Source: Aralia elata (lineage: Eukaryota > Streptophyta > Magnoliopsida > Apiales > Araliaceae). Taken from it: 64,000 bases of DNA. A program made the translations under genes and the position numbers. How positions within the stretch are numbered: position 1 is the first letter of the stretch; each line of letters begins with the position of its first letter. Positions 53,677-64,000 of the stretch are shown piece after piece. Where the stretch lies: positions 1,550,001 to 1,614,000 of the forward strand of contig JAVJAP010000214.1 of the NCBI GenBank assembly GCA_034770075.1, read 5' to 3'. The notes below the pieces were generated by a model. It was not told the origin of the DNA and made no database searches. It saw only the letters and a list, made by a program, of their open reading frames with translations.

Positions 53677-56600
53677 TGTGACACCCCCAAAACCAGGTAC
53701 TTAATTCCCACAGATTTGGTGTTCACTATCTCATTCATTCAAAACTAACTACCCAATAAAATAACAATTAAATAAACTTAAATAAATATCTTCCCAAAAT
53801 GGGTTACATCACCAAACTATTAAATATTCAAATCCCAGGTTATCTTAACCTTAATACATCAAATGCGGAATAAAACATAATTTAAATAAGTCTTGATACA
53901 ATCGATCATCAAATAAATAACAGGTCTTTAGCTATTTATGCATCTTGCCCTTGCCTTTGCTCGTGGACGGCTCGTCCGGCTTCTCAGCCTTAGCTGCAAT
54001 GATTAGTGCAAGTGTGAGCAAACAATTGCTCACAAGTACGATAACAATAATATCTAAATGAAATGATTTTAACTGAGGAATAATAGTTTTCTGATTCTCA
54101 GCCAATAAATGATTAAAGTTTAAAAGCTCGTTAGAATGCTTGATTCCGAAAAAAAATATAGAATTCAAGATTTAGAAATTATATCTGAGGGTCACAAGAC
54201 CTCGAACTATGTCCTAGGTTGACAAGTATTTCTACTGTAACCTTTAACAGTCATATAGACTATGGACCAACATCTCGTACTCAGGGGGATCAGCCCTTTG
54301 TACAATGTATTGTGCACAAACATTTTAACGCTGTCGCGTAAGTAATCCCCTATATTAGGGTTGTTCATCTCAGTTTATCGTCTGAATCCATACCAAAAAG
54401 GAAATTGGCTTGGAACAAGTATAGAAAACATTCTAAGTCTTTGAAACGCTCATCAACTAAGGACTAGCTTAATCAATAAGGGTTTGCTAGTCTAATTCAA
54501 TAGAGTTTGTTCAATAGAAAAACTATACTCAAGTTTGAATAATAACAATGATTGGAATAAAGCTTGAGTATATAATCATGATAATAACCTTGATTGAATA
54601 TCAATAAGCTAAGGTCAATAAGCTTACTCAATATAAATAAACTTGTCTTGAATAAATTAACAAGTTAAAAGAGAACAACAACTTGCTATAAATAATTCTC
54701 AAGCTTAAGGAAGGAAAACTTGCTCAACATAAAGTAATAAGTTGAGATAAGGAACTTGCCTCAAGCGTAGATTACAAATTAAATATCTCACGATCCTTAA
54801 ACAACCTATACATTTAATTATAAAATGGTAACATAATTAGTTACAAAATAATATACACTTTAAGCTTGCTCCTATCTTTTATATTATAACATTTCATTTA
54901 GCATACCATAGTCGACAAGTACTAGTTTAGCAACCATCTTGGCAATTCTTTAATCATCTAATACATTAGTAGAAGTTTTAAACTTGTTTATAGCATCATA
55001 GTAAAAGCACAAAGAAAATAAAAATTTTAAAAATTTCCAGTACTGTTCCCTCGCCGAGGCGAGGATTTACTGAACAAATATCTCGCCGGGGCGAGACCTC
55101 GCCGGGGCGAGCCTATCCTTAACAAAATTTCTCGCCGGGGCGAAGATTACTAGCTCATTTTTCTCGTCGGGGCAAGACACCCGGCAGTCGTCTCTTACAG
55201 TTCGCGAACAGTGAAAACTTAGGTCAAATTTGGCCAAATTTTCCGAATTCTATCATCCAGTACACGAACTAGATATACCCAGACATCAAATATGTTAGAA
55301 AACAAATACCCAACATGTTTCTAACTAATTTAACTATTATAAAACACATAATCAACTAATTTAAAACCAAAAATTCACTGTTAAACAATTTATTCATGCT
55401 TTGACCATTTTCATGAAATCAAACTCTGTAAATTCATTTTTCAACCAATTAAAACCATTCTTCTTGCATTATTCATGTTTTTCATCATACAATCATAAAC
55501 AATTGTTAATTAACCAATTAATAACCAAATGGAATCATCAATTTTCATACAACTATGCCATACATGAAATAAAGCTCTGTAAAAACTAAAATTAAATTCT
55601 AAAATATATTTTCATGAATTAAAACCTTCAAATAGAGTTTTAATCATCATATAATCATCACGTAATCATCTATTTTGCATAGCTATCAATTATAATAAAA
55701 AAAATCACATATTAAGCCAATGAATATTTTTACAGAGAACCAAATATTGATATACAGAGAAGGGTATTATACCTTCTATTTGATTAAAAGAAAAGCTTGA
55801 TTAACACTCTCCTTGCTTGAACTTCTACCTTCAATCTCCTCTTTTCAAAATTCACAAGCTCTCTTCTTTCTCAAATTTCACAGAACTCTCTCTTTTCTCT
55901 GTAGTTCTTCTTTCTCTTTTCTCTCTGTTCTTCTCTTTTCTTTTCTTTCTTTCAACTGACGTTCTTTTACAAAATGAAAACTGATATAACTTAAAAATAT
56001 AAACTGGTGATTTTTTTAAAAAAACTGTTGTTTTAAATAATAATAACGTAAAATCCTTAAATTGAATCATCAGTTAGGATTTTCAAAAGCCATAAGGCTT
56101 TGTTTGGTAAACACTAATAAAAATAACCTATTATTCTTATGTCTTGTTTGGTAAAACACAATTAAAATAACTCATTTATCCAACCAAAGGTCATAAGGCC
56201 TAGTTTGGAAAACCTAAATTAAAACTCCTTTCATTTATTTTAATAAAACATTATAACATATAGTTTTAAATGTCACACATTTAATTTAATTGAACTTATT
56301 ATTATTAAATAAATTCAATTAAATATTACTAACTCAAATAATAATTTTATTTAACAAAAACACCAAATAAATTATATTATTCAAATAAATTATTTATTAA
56401 CATAAATCATTTATTCAAATAATTCTTTTCATCATCTAATTTAATTAATAATTAAATTAGAATAATCATCACAAATCATATTCAAGTAACAATTAACACA
56501 ATTAACTCAACATAAACTTATTTCACAATAGCTTAATAAATCATCTATTAACTCAATAAATTAACAAAAATATTTATACAACTCAATAAATATTTTTATT

Positions 56601-56688
56601 AATTCTCAAAATTGCATTCGTTACATCTTTCCCTCCTTAAAAGGATTCTGTCCCCAGAATCACAACGCAATTAAAGTCGTCCGTTACA
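53677..56688 (-). repeat. 5' LTR of Tekay-type element 2
   Basis: It is 3012 bp, near-identical to 45425-48434. The differences are mostly transitions plus small A-run indels (e.g. near 54517 and 55020). It contains the palindrome cluster at about 55050-55177. Confidence 0.95.
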
Positions 56689-57775
56689 TACTAGGTCGGC
56701 GGTTGACTAGGAGCTGAAGTTTGACTTTCTGAGTTTTGATTGGAATTTGATTTGTAATCAAACTTATCTTTTCTATGTGATGTTGGACGAATAATAGGTA
56801 CTATAAATAGCTAGTTTTAAGGGGGGTTTATTTATCTACGGATTAAGAGACTTATTCTTGATTTGTAATCAATTAGAGACTTGAAGCAATTTGGATAGCA
56901 TATTGAAATCATTGTATGAGCTAAGGAGAGATCTGGGGCTACTTTCAGAGTTTTATTTCTCTTCTCTATCTCTTAGTTTGTAATTTTGAATGCTATTTAA
57001 TTTGTGGATTATGAATTTCAGTTTAGCTATGAACTAATTTTCTTTTAAGATTGCAATGGATCTTATTGTGTAGTTTTTATCAATATGCTTCCTGGTTAAT
57101 TATTGCTATATATTTTCAGATTGTCTATTATGATTTGAGTTTAATTGTTTGATTACCTGGCCAGTAATTACCGTGATAACCTTTATGAAGTTGAGAGATG
57201 AATTATGGGTTTAGATCTGATCATAATAGCATGTGATTATGTTTTCTATTTACGTTTGGAACTCATAATTTGTGTCTAGGATAGAGATATACCTATACGT
57301 CGCATGTAATCCGATAAGGAACCTGAGCTTCAAATCTTTTTTAATTGTAATTCACATAGAGATATAGTGAATTAGTTATTTAGGGTGTTCAACTTAATTC
57401 TAACCTTTGTAGATTTGGGTTGATTTGTTTAGAATACACTGAGAAGGTGTCTTAGATAGTGATGAGTTCCTGATTAACAATCTAAAGTATTTTTCATAAT
57501 TCAACAGGAAGTATATGGATTTAAATGAAGCAATAAGTGAAATTGTAATCTTAAGTTTCCAATAATATCTGTTTTCGTAATTTAATTAATTTGTTTAATT
57601 AGAGTTTTCACACCAATACACAATTGATCTTTTGTTTACTTAATTGAGTTAGTTTAGAATTGATTTTTATTATTATAAATTGTATACTTTTCTCTGTGGG
57701 TTCGACACTCTCTTATCATTATATTACTTGTGGACTGCGTATACTTGCGTATTTTTGCTAGTATAGATTTAGGCA
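56689..57775 (+). repeat. Athila 3' LTR, right piece
   Basis: It resumes tactaggtcggcggttg and carries the TATA box CTATAAATAG (56801-56810). It ends with the Athila-typical tgtgggttcgacactc ... tggactgcgtatacttgcgt. The LTR total is about 1.38 kb without the insertion. The exact end (57775 or a few bases on) is uncertain. Confidence 0.75.
56801..56810 (+). promoter_or_regulatory. TATA box of Athila LTR
   Basis: CTATAAATAG lies in the plus orientation of the element. Confidence 0.6.
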
Positions 57776-58082
57776 AACAATACTCATTTTTCAATTCAAT
57801 ACCAAATAATAGTAATTCTTTCCCATTCAAGACAACATTCTCAAAATCTTGTAATAAAGATTAATCTAATGGAAATACATGATCACTACCATTGTCATCC
57901 AACAACATACTATGTAAAGATTAATTAGCATGAAAACTTAATTCAGCAAATGGACAAGAAACCTTAGAATGAATTTCATGCAAGTAATAACATTGAGAAC
58001 GAGAATACCCATAATAATCACTAAAATAAATTCTACGAAGATATGCACTTAGACAATGAGAATTTACCAAATGATAGTAAGA

Positions 58083-58895
58083 TTATTGACAATGAGAATA
58101 GACAACATGATCATAAACTAACTCAACAAAAATCAAATATCCTCCATAGTTTATGACAAAGACGATTCTACCATTAAAATAGCTAAACACAAATTTACCA
58201 ATGGAAGCATGTAAAACATATTTTAATAAACTCATGAAAACACCAGATGCATTAGTTAATCTAACAGAAATAACTATCCACCTATACAAGTCATATGTCA
58301 ACACCATTTTCCATTCATCACATTCTCTCATGCTACTTTGATTAGGCATTGTCATTACATGGTCATTTTCCAATGTAAATAAAACACAAGCACTATGCAA
58401 TTTATCAAGCATATTATCTAAGTAAAGAAAATAAAAATGATACTTGTTTACCGATTCAAAATCAACGCACAAGCTCGACATCTTTTCCTCCTTAAGTACT
58501 ATGATCTCATGAATAGCACACGCACTAATGCTTTCTCCCACGATACCCGCTTTGATGAAGTTGGACTTCATCAACTCTCCAACCCGCCTTGGTAACTTCG
58601 TCGTCTCCTCGGGAATACTACAAGCTGGCTGATATGGAATTATAGCTCGGGGTATGTCATCAACAATCTGTACAAGAGACAAAACAGAACTAGACAAAGA
58701 AGAGTTAATCTTGTTAGTATTCAAAAGCGTCGTCTTGTACGAATGTACAGTCATTGGCTGTTCAAAATACAACTCACTTTCCAACTCACTCTCCTCTCTT
58801 TTTTTCACTCTTACTCTCCACTGTTTCTTCCTCTCGTTTATTTTCATTCTCTCTCTTTTTATTCTCTCGTTTCTTTTCATTCTCACTTTCCTCAA
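58083..58895 (-). pseudogene. degenerate reverse transcriptase (element 3)
   Basis: The frame is 270 open codons, but the protein has drifted far. Recognisable are a pre-RT linker (DDIPRAIIPYQPACSIPEET), LPRRVGELMKSNFIKAGIV, SLCVDFESVNKYHFYFLYLD, MLDKLHSACVLFTLENDHVM, ECDEWKMVLTYDLYRWIVIS and SVRLTNASGVFMSLLKYVLH. The active site is SYFNGRIVFV where Y-F-D-D is expected, so both catalytic Asp residues are lost. The N-terminal 60 residues are a Lys/Arg/Glu-rich stretch, matched in another frame by 59025-58786. That spacer probably replaced or grew from the protease region. Confidence 0.8.
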
Positions 58896-59031
58896 TCTCT
58901 TTATTTTCTATCTCTCTTTTGCCTTCACACTCAATCTTTTTTTCAATTTCTTTTACACTTTCTTTTTGTCGTTCAGTTTCTTTCTCTTGTTCATGGACTT
59001 CATCTAGCACATTGAAATCTAACAATTCTCT

Positions 59032-59570
59032 TTATACTGCATGTTCTCTTTCATCTTCTTCCTCACTCGGCTGATCTTGCTCCTTTTGCACCTGTCGTGC
59101 ATTTTGTCGCTGCATCAACCAATCTTTCCATATCTCACAAAATGAATCCATGACTTCTCCTTTCTTCTCCTTAGAACATAATGGTTCCCTATACACCCTA
59201 GGAGTCTCTCGTGACTGTCTCTGATGCGAATCTCCTTGCCTACGATCCCTCCTTTCATCATCCCAGGTTGATCGCTTTGAAGGTTGATCGACATATCTTG
59301 GAGTTGCATACTCATTCCTCCGATTAAGCTGTCTTGGAACAAATCGCTTCCTCATGATAATTTTTAATTCTTCCCATGTCTCGATCGGATGCTCTCTACA
59401 TCTTCTCCTGCTAATCACAAGTTGATCCCACCATGTAGCTACATGATCAGAAAAATCTTGAACTGCAAGTTTGAACTTCCTCCACTCAGAATAGCCATGA
59501 TAGCCAAACTCTCGCTCCATCTTTTCCTCCCATCTCAAATAAGCATCTAGATCATTCCTGCCTTAGAAAT
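59032..59570 (-). pseudogene. gag capsid fragment (element 3)
   Basis: The text RNDLDAYLRWEEKMEREFGY begins above 59538, after an in-frame stop at about 59570. It runs through HGYSEWRKFKLAVQDFSDHV, ATWWDQLVISRRRCREHPIE and TWEELKIIMRKRFVPRQLNR, then a charged tail (SKRSTWDDERRDRRQGDSHQ). This is a gypsy gag capsid core without a CCHC knuckle. It ends in an acidic stretch (QPSEEEDEREHAV) and a stop at 59032. Confidence 0.85.
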
Positions 59571-60048
59571 GATTCCTTCGAGACCCATAAGCACTATCAC
59601 AATTATATCCATACATATTTGCTGCAAAATAAAGGTTAGTAAATAAAAAAATTTCCTCACACACTCCCTTACGTGTTTCGCTCAACAATGTATCGCACAA
59701 TTATGAAATCACTCGTGTATCGCTCAATTGGCTTTTACCCTCTAATTAGCTCACACTCTTGCCTTTTTGAATTCACCAAACAAATATCATAGTTTACTAT
59801 TTAATTCAAAAATAACTTATCACAAACAAAATATAGTAGTATAAGATGTCTGATAACCAATAAAATTCCACAATCGCCAATTATAATCCTCTTCAATGAA
59901 ATCCCAATGTCTTCAAACTTATGAACCCAACCAATTGAAACAAATAATATTTTCCTCTTTTTTTATAAAACTAACTCACAAATATCTTCTCTCTTTTTTT
60001 ACTCTTCAACAAGAAAAATACAGATAGATAACTCGTTAGAACGACTTA
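59571..60048 (-). other. leader of element 3
   Basis: This AT-rich stretch lies between the primer site and gag. I see no gene or repeat worth naming. Confidence 0.5.
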
Positions 60049-60060
60049 GCTTTGATACTA
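60049..60060 (-). other. worn primer binding site of element 3
   Basis: Plus strand gctttgatacta differs at two positions from gctctgatacca. It lies two bases from the LTR start at 60063. Confidence 0.65.
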
Positions 60061-60062
60061 AG

Positions 60063-61129
60063 TGATAGACTCCACGACACGCTTGCGTGAGGTGGTCGTC
60101 GCCCGGATCATTTCTAGCAAAGTTGTTTGGTGAATTGCTCGCAACACCTTAACCCCTCGCCTATATGTAGGCAGTAATCTTGGTACAATTGCTCGCGTTC
60201 GAACAATCTGCATTGAATAGACACCAACGACACCTTGACCCCTCGCTTATATGTAAGCGGTAATCTTGGAACAATCGACTATTGATGCGGTAGAAGACGC
60301 CACACATAACTATGATCTGTTGTATGATAAGTCAATTAAACATTCATAGACAAACCATGAATAATTCGGGAGTTCTCAAAGAACCAAAAGGAGAATAATC
60401 TCACAAGAATTTTATTAATCTGAATTGTACTCTATTACATCAGCTATGTATTCTATTTATACTAATAGAATAAAATCCTAGAATTCCATAAGAAATCAAC
60501 TAACTAATTTGGAAATAGAAATCCTAGTTAAACAAAATATGGAAATCAAATCACATCTAATAAATATCCTAATTACAATAAAAATATAAAAGATATGTAA
60601 AATCCCTAAAATAAGGAAGAAATTTGCGTCCCAAACTGTCAAAACGCATTTATCTCGAAAAACGCGCTAACAAAATTTGGCTGAACTCGCCGGGGCGAGA
60701 GATTTGTACTGGGAAGCTCGCCGGGGCAAAGATGGACAGAGAAGAATGGGTCGAGGTGGCTTCAAAGCTTGTTGGGGCGAATATGGACAGAGACAAGCTC
60801 GATGGGGCGAGCTTAATAGGCTTGCTGAGCTCGCCGGGGCGAGCTCCCTGACTCCCAACTTATGATTTTGCTTTCCGTGCAATCCAACCTCGTGTAGTCG
60901 CGTGATAATTTGAAAGCTCTCATTCATGCTTGGATATTCATAATAACGACCATAAACTTGCAATCCCATCATGAACTGGAACATAACTTTAGCGATGACG
61001 AAACCATACAAACGAACACGGATTCGATTACTTGTCTTGAACTCTAATATAAGCATCCTTGATTTGTTTTCAATCCAATCACCTAAGCGCATTTGCTGAA
61101 CCTCTCGAGCTTGAGTCGAAATATTGTCA
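60063..61129 (-). repeat. 5' LTR of element 3 (1.07 kb)
   Basis: The plus strand reads TGATAGACTCCACGACACGC ... ATATTGTCA, with a minus-strand TATA box at 60453-60461 and the GC palindrome cluster at 60686-60843. It is followed directly by Tat coding sequence. It shows no resemblance to the Tekay LTRs apart from the palindromes. Confidence 0.75.
60686..60843. repeat. five-copy CTCGCCGGGGCGAG palindrome cluster (element 3 LTR)
   Basis: Perfect copies are at 60686-60699 and 60830-60843. Variants are at 60717-60730, 60768-60781 and 60798-60811. Spacers contain a gatggacagag repeat. The motif is identical to that in the Tekay element 2 LTRs. Confidence 0.95.
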
Positions 61130-62368
61130 TAAATTCTGACCCCCTTATGCTCGTGTCACTACCAAGAAGCCAGTTCGGCAGAAGAGGAGGATTTTTGCCC
61201 CAAAACTGTAGAAGATCATTGATGATGAAGTGACCAAGTTGTTAGCGACCGATTTTATTTTTGAGATTGACTACCCCAAGTGGTTGGCGAACGTGGCATT
61301 GGTTCGGAAGCAGAATGGGAAGTGGAGAATATGTATTGACTATATTGATCTGAACAAGGTGTGTCCGAAAGACTTTTACCCACTCCCACACATTGACCAG
61401 TTGATCGATGCCACATCGGGGTACGCGTTATTGAGCTTCATGGATGCCTTTTCGGGGTGCAATCAGATTTCAATGCGTAAGAAGGATATCCCGAAGACGG
61501 CCTGGCCTTTATAACACATCGGGCGATCTATGTTTATAAGAAGATAACATTTGAATTGCTGAATGCCAGTGCCACTTACCAGAGGATGATGAACTACGTG
61601 TTCAGGAAGCAACTAGGTCGAAGCATGGAGGTTTATATGGATGATATAATTGTCAAGAGCCTATCAGTTAGACAACACTTGGATGGGTTGGAGGACTGCT
61701 TTTAGACAGTTAGGGAGTACAACATCAGGTTGAACCCGACGAAGTGCACCTTCGGCCTCGGTTCGGGAAAGTTTCTTGGGTATTTAGTGAGCAAAAGGAG
61801 CATTGAGGCGAATCTGGAGAAGATCAAGGTCATTTTGGACATGAAGTCTCCTCAGACGTTCAAGAATGTACAACAGTTGACGGGTCGGATAGCAGTCTTG
61901 AGGAGGTTTATGTCTAAATCGGCGGAGAGATGTTTGTCGTTCTTCGATACTTTGAAAGGGTCGAAGAATGAGAAGACTTTTCAGTGGACTTCAAAGTGTG
62001 AGGACGCCTTTTAGCGAATAAAGAAATATCTATCTTCGGCACCTCTTTGATGAAGTTGGTCCCTTCGGAACCCTTTTATTTATATTTAGCAGCGAGCTCA
62101 TTGGCGGTTGGAGCGGTATTGGTTTGGGAGGAGGGAGGAAAACAATTCCCTGTTTATTATGTCAATCATGCTCTTCGGGATGCAGAAACTCGGTATCCGA
62201 ACTTGGAGAAATTTGCCTATGCCTTGGTTATAGCCGGTCGGAAGCTTTGGCATTACTTTCAAGGAAGATTAATAGTCGTGTATACGGATCAGCCTCTGAA
62301 GAAGATATTGAATAAACCTAAAATTTCAAGACGGCTTGCAGCATGGGCTATGGAGTTGACCCAGTTCG
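61130..62368 (+). pseudogene. Tat reverse transcriptase and RNase H, third piece
   Basis: It begins with YARVTTKKPVRQKRRIFAPK and, after a TAG at about 61209, runs 61230-61511 (LATDFIFEIDYPKWLANVAL, WRICIDYIDLNKVCPKDFYP, LLSFMDAFSGCNQISM). Shifted frames keep the active site VYMDDIIVKS at about 61630-61660. Next come RLNPTKCTFGLGSGKFLGYL (61730-62014) and RNase H (62047-62368: LYLAASSLAVGAVLV, YPNLEKFAYALVIAGRKLWH, VVYTDQPLKKILNKPKISRR). The RNase H is cut at 62369 by an LTR. At least five stops or frameshifts. It is the downstream continuation of 36688-37317. Confidence 0.9.
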
Positions 62369-63513
62369 TGTAACGACCGGAAATTCTGGACTTGCCTTGT
62401 AATTCGAATTTTTGAATATTAATGAATATATTATATTTTATTAATATTATTTTTCTGTTGCATGTTTAAAGGTTGTGTGACAACCTGAATTATGTGAATG
62501 CATGAAATTTTACGTGTTATAGTTTTGTTTAAGTGAATAATTAATTTCGCGTAGTATCGCTAAATCACTATTCACAAGGCACGTTTCCCGAGGTACTATT
62601 CACACCATAATATTTTGTGTCTTTTTCGATTTTAATAAATTTCATTAATACGTGTGAGCGAAGTGATAATTTTTTTTCAAGCGCTAGAATATTTATTTGA
62701 GCTCACTAGTGATTTAATTTATATCCGAAATGTATTATATGGGTGTTCCGAATAAATGGACAAATTCCATAATAATTATTTTTACCCATCCCAATATTTA
62801 TCGTAATACCCATTTTAATTATGGGTAGAGTTATTGAGCAAATTGGGTACAAAAGTGGGAGTTTTCGGATATATTTTTGTGTATTTGAGTATTTATTTTG
62901 GCATGTTACTCCAAGAGGGAACCAACCAAACCCCCATCAACCAATCAAATTCAAGGAAAGAGGAAGTGGTTGGCAGCATGCTATATTCACTGAGCTCCAT
63001 GTATTGAAATTCCTTATTTCACAACATTCCTCTTGAATGCTTAAACCACTCGGTTGGACTCCCTCAATTCTCCCGAAGCTATGCCCAGTCTCTATTCCAT
63101 TTCCATTTCATTCCTCTTCCAGAGTTGGTTTTGCAGATTATTGAGAGCATAGAGTGAAAATAGAGAGGAGATGGAGTGATACAGGGAAAGAGAGGGAGAG
63201 AGCCGAAGAAGAAAGAAGGAGCGGGAGAAGGAGAAGAACAGGGAAAGAGAAGGAGAGAAAATTGCAGAAATTAGAAAAGAGGAAGGAGTGTACGGGAGCA
63301 AGAAAGAAGAGAAGAAGAAGACTAACCAATATCCACAACTCCATTTGTAGCAATAATCAGAGGTAACCCAACCTCAATCCATCTCATTTCCATTTTTCGA
63401 GTGTTCTTGAATTCTTGAACTCAAACCGTTGGGTTTGAGCAATTCTTGTAATTATTGTTCTTATTATTGGTTGTGGTCGATTCTTATTATTACAAGCCAT
63501 TTTATAAGCTATT
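62369..63513. repeat. LTR inserted in Tat RNase H, itself interrupted
   Basis: It starts TGTAACGACCGGAAATTC right after Tat coding text. It is AT-rich, with a purine-rich stretch (gagagag/gaagaag) at 63150-63325. No coding region is convincing. It is interrupted at 63514 by another LTR, so its length and orientation cannot be read here. Confidence 0.6.
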
Positions 63514-64000
63514 TGTGACGCCCCCAAATTCGGGTCTCCAAATACCCGGATCCGGTCATCACGATCCAACATAAACATCCACCTATAACAACATATGGTA
63601 TCTAAAATGCGGAATAAAATAAACATACGTTGTTCATTACAAGGTGTTACTAGTCCCAGAATACGATTAACCTTAAACAATTACACAATCCATACCCCAA
63701 ACAGCTATCAAGGTTTAAATTACATTAACAGTAATTAACTAACACATGAATCTAAAGTCTGCTACGAGAAGTCTATCATTTCATCTTTTCTTTTCCTTTG
63801 TTCTTCCCTGACGTCTCGGGTTTAGCTGCAATGAAGTCATGATATAGCAAGAATGAGCAACGAGTTTGCCCAGCAAGTTTAAAGTGCAACAATAAAGATA
63901 TATCATGATGAAGGGATATTAAAGGGATTTCAACAATAGAATAATCAGAAGCAAGGACATTAAATGCTTTTAGAACAATTGATAGTCAGATAGACTTTGA
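63514..64000 (-). repeat. third Tekay-type LTR, cut by window end
   Basis: The plus strand starts TGTGACGCCCCCAAATTCGG, close to the LTR starts at 3384 and 45425. It also shares ...tttagctgcaatgaa... with 45738-45750. No primer-site complement precedes it, so by analogy it is the outer (3') LTR of a minus-strand element or a solo LTR. Confidence 0.75.

Larger units (their letters stand above)
45425..56688 (-). mobile_element. Tekay-type Ty3/gypsy element 2, young, 11.3 kb
   Basis: Two LTRs of about 3.01 kb (45425-48434, 53677-56688) differ at roughly 15 positions by eye, i.e. about 99.5% alike. Orientation is minus: primer site 53673-53662, pre-gag frame 53438-52626, gag-protease 52333-50651, RT/RNase H 50567-49242, and integrase with a chromodomain-like tail 49199-48483. 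The integrase C-terminus (VQIVDRKEQVLRNKVIHSVK, VIWRNHSAEEATWELEEKM) is a chromodomain of the Tekay clade. Immediate flanks (accgc left, tacta right) do not form a target duplication. It is inserted in the Athila 3' LTR. Confidence 0.93.
37318..57775 (+). mobile_element. Athila-type element, 5'-truncated, 3' LTR split
   Basis: It contains mid-gag to the end of pol (37318-41892), a 3' region with an env-position reading frame (42837-43987), a polypurine tract before 45128, and a 3' LTR in two pieces (45128-45424 and 56689-57775). The 5' LTR and first half of gag are missing; the first Athila text is HHGLPKWLQVQTFYNGLSG at about 37320. The LTR's broken halves flank the Tekay-type element at 45425-56688. 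The LTR end near 57775 is judged from the typical Athila finish (tgtgggttcgacactc ... gcgtatacttgcg). Confidence 0.88.
57776..61129 (-). mobile_element. relic Ty3/gypsy element 3, 5' half only
   Basis: On the minus strand: LTR 61129-60063, a worn primer site (60060-60049, TAGTATCAAAGC), leader, gag (59570-59032), a Lys/Glu-rich spacer and an RT relic (58895-58083). It is cut at about 57776 by the Athila LTR end. Protease is missing between gag and RT. RNase H, integrase and the second LTR are absent. Gag style (WWDQLVISRRR) resembles chromovirus gag, but I cannot place the clade. Confidence 0.75.
13216..62368 (+). mobile_element. Tat-type Ty3/gypsy element in three pieces (host of the nest)
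   Basis: Piece 1 is 13216-15717 (5' LTR, gag, start of protease). Piece 2 is 36688-37317 (protease). Piece 3 is 61130-62368 (RT and RNase H). The three lie in the right order and strand, each with Tat-lineage motifs. Across 15717/36688 the protein reading is continuous once the inserted LTR is left out, and flanking bases gatat/ggtat look like a 5-bp target duplication. Between pieces 2 and 3 roughly 200 bases of the expected protease-RT linker are missing, so a deletion occurred there. Piece 3 is cut in RNase H by another LTR at 62369. The second RNase H, integrase and 3' LTR are not in the window. Confidence 0.85.

Noticed and set aside
58654..59074. Ser/Phe/Leu-rich plus-strand frames looking like membrane proteins
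   Set aside because: They are the antisense reading of the Lys/Glu-rich gag-RT spacer.

Overview
The window is nuclear DNA of a flowering plant, probably a eudicot. The evidence is AT-rich sequence packed with plant-type LTR retrotransposons: Ty3/gypsy Tekay-, Tat/Retand- and Athila-like elements and one Ty1/copia element. Initiator-Met-tRNA primer sites (complement of gctctgatacca), TATA boxes in LTRs, a plant Helitron and spliced 'plant mobile domain'-like genes are also present. I see no tRNA, rRNA or single-copy host gene. Essentially every base belongs to a mobile element or a relic of one, as expected of pericentromeric or other repeat-dense heterochromatin. Family names rest on protein motifs and element layout read by eye, not on a database search.

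Layout. 1-7302: the 5' part of a decayed Tekay-type element (minus strand) with a 3.9-kb LTR, running off the left edge. 7303-8466: a relic of a spliced plant-mobile-domain (PMD) gene. 8467 to about 13200: a gag-only Copia element (minus). 13216-62368: a Tat-type element (plus) split into three pieces by insertions. Its protease region is split at 15717/36688 by a solo LTR (15718-36687). That LTR itself holds a 417-bp Helitron (16258-16674) and a complete 17.9-kb Retand-like element (17306-35226, minus, perfect AGTAC target duplication). The Tat element is split again between 37317 and 61130 by a relic gypsy element (57776-61129, minus). That relic was in turn invaded by an Athila element (37318-57775, plus), whose 3' LTR is split by a young Tekay-type element (45425-56688, minus) with two nearly identical 3-kb LTRs. 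62369-63513 and 63514-64000 are two further LTRs, the last cut by the window end.

How the parts work together. The Retand-like element carries gag, protease, and RT with two RNase H domains and integrase on one strand. On the opposite strand, between pol and the 3' LTR, it has two PMD-like genes, one with three exons, followed by a 12-unit 70-bp tandem array. Both Tekay-type elements carry an extra coiled-coil reading frame between primer site and gag. Short GC-rich palindromes occur in otherwise AT-rich LTRs and leaders. Two of the motifs are shared exactly between unrelated families (CTCGCCGGGGCGAG; GCGCGGCCGCGC). With the antisense PMD genes and the pre-gag reading frame, these are the most interesting signals here. 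All coding regions except the Athila RT-RNase H-integrase frame are visibly broken.
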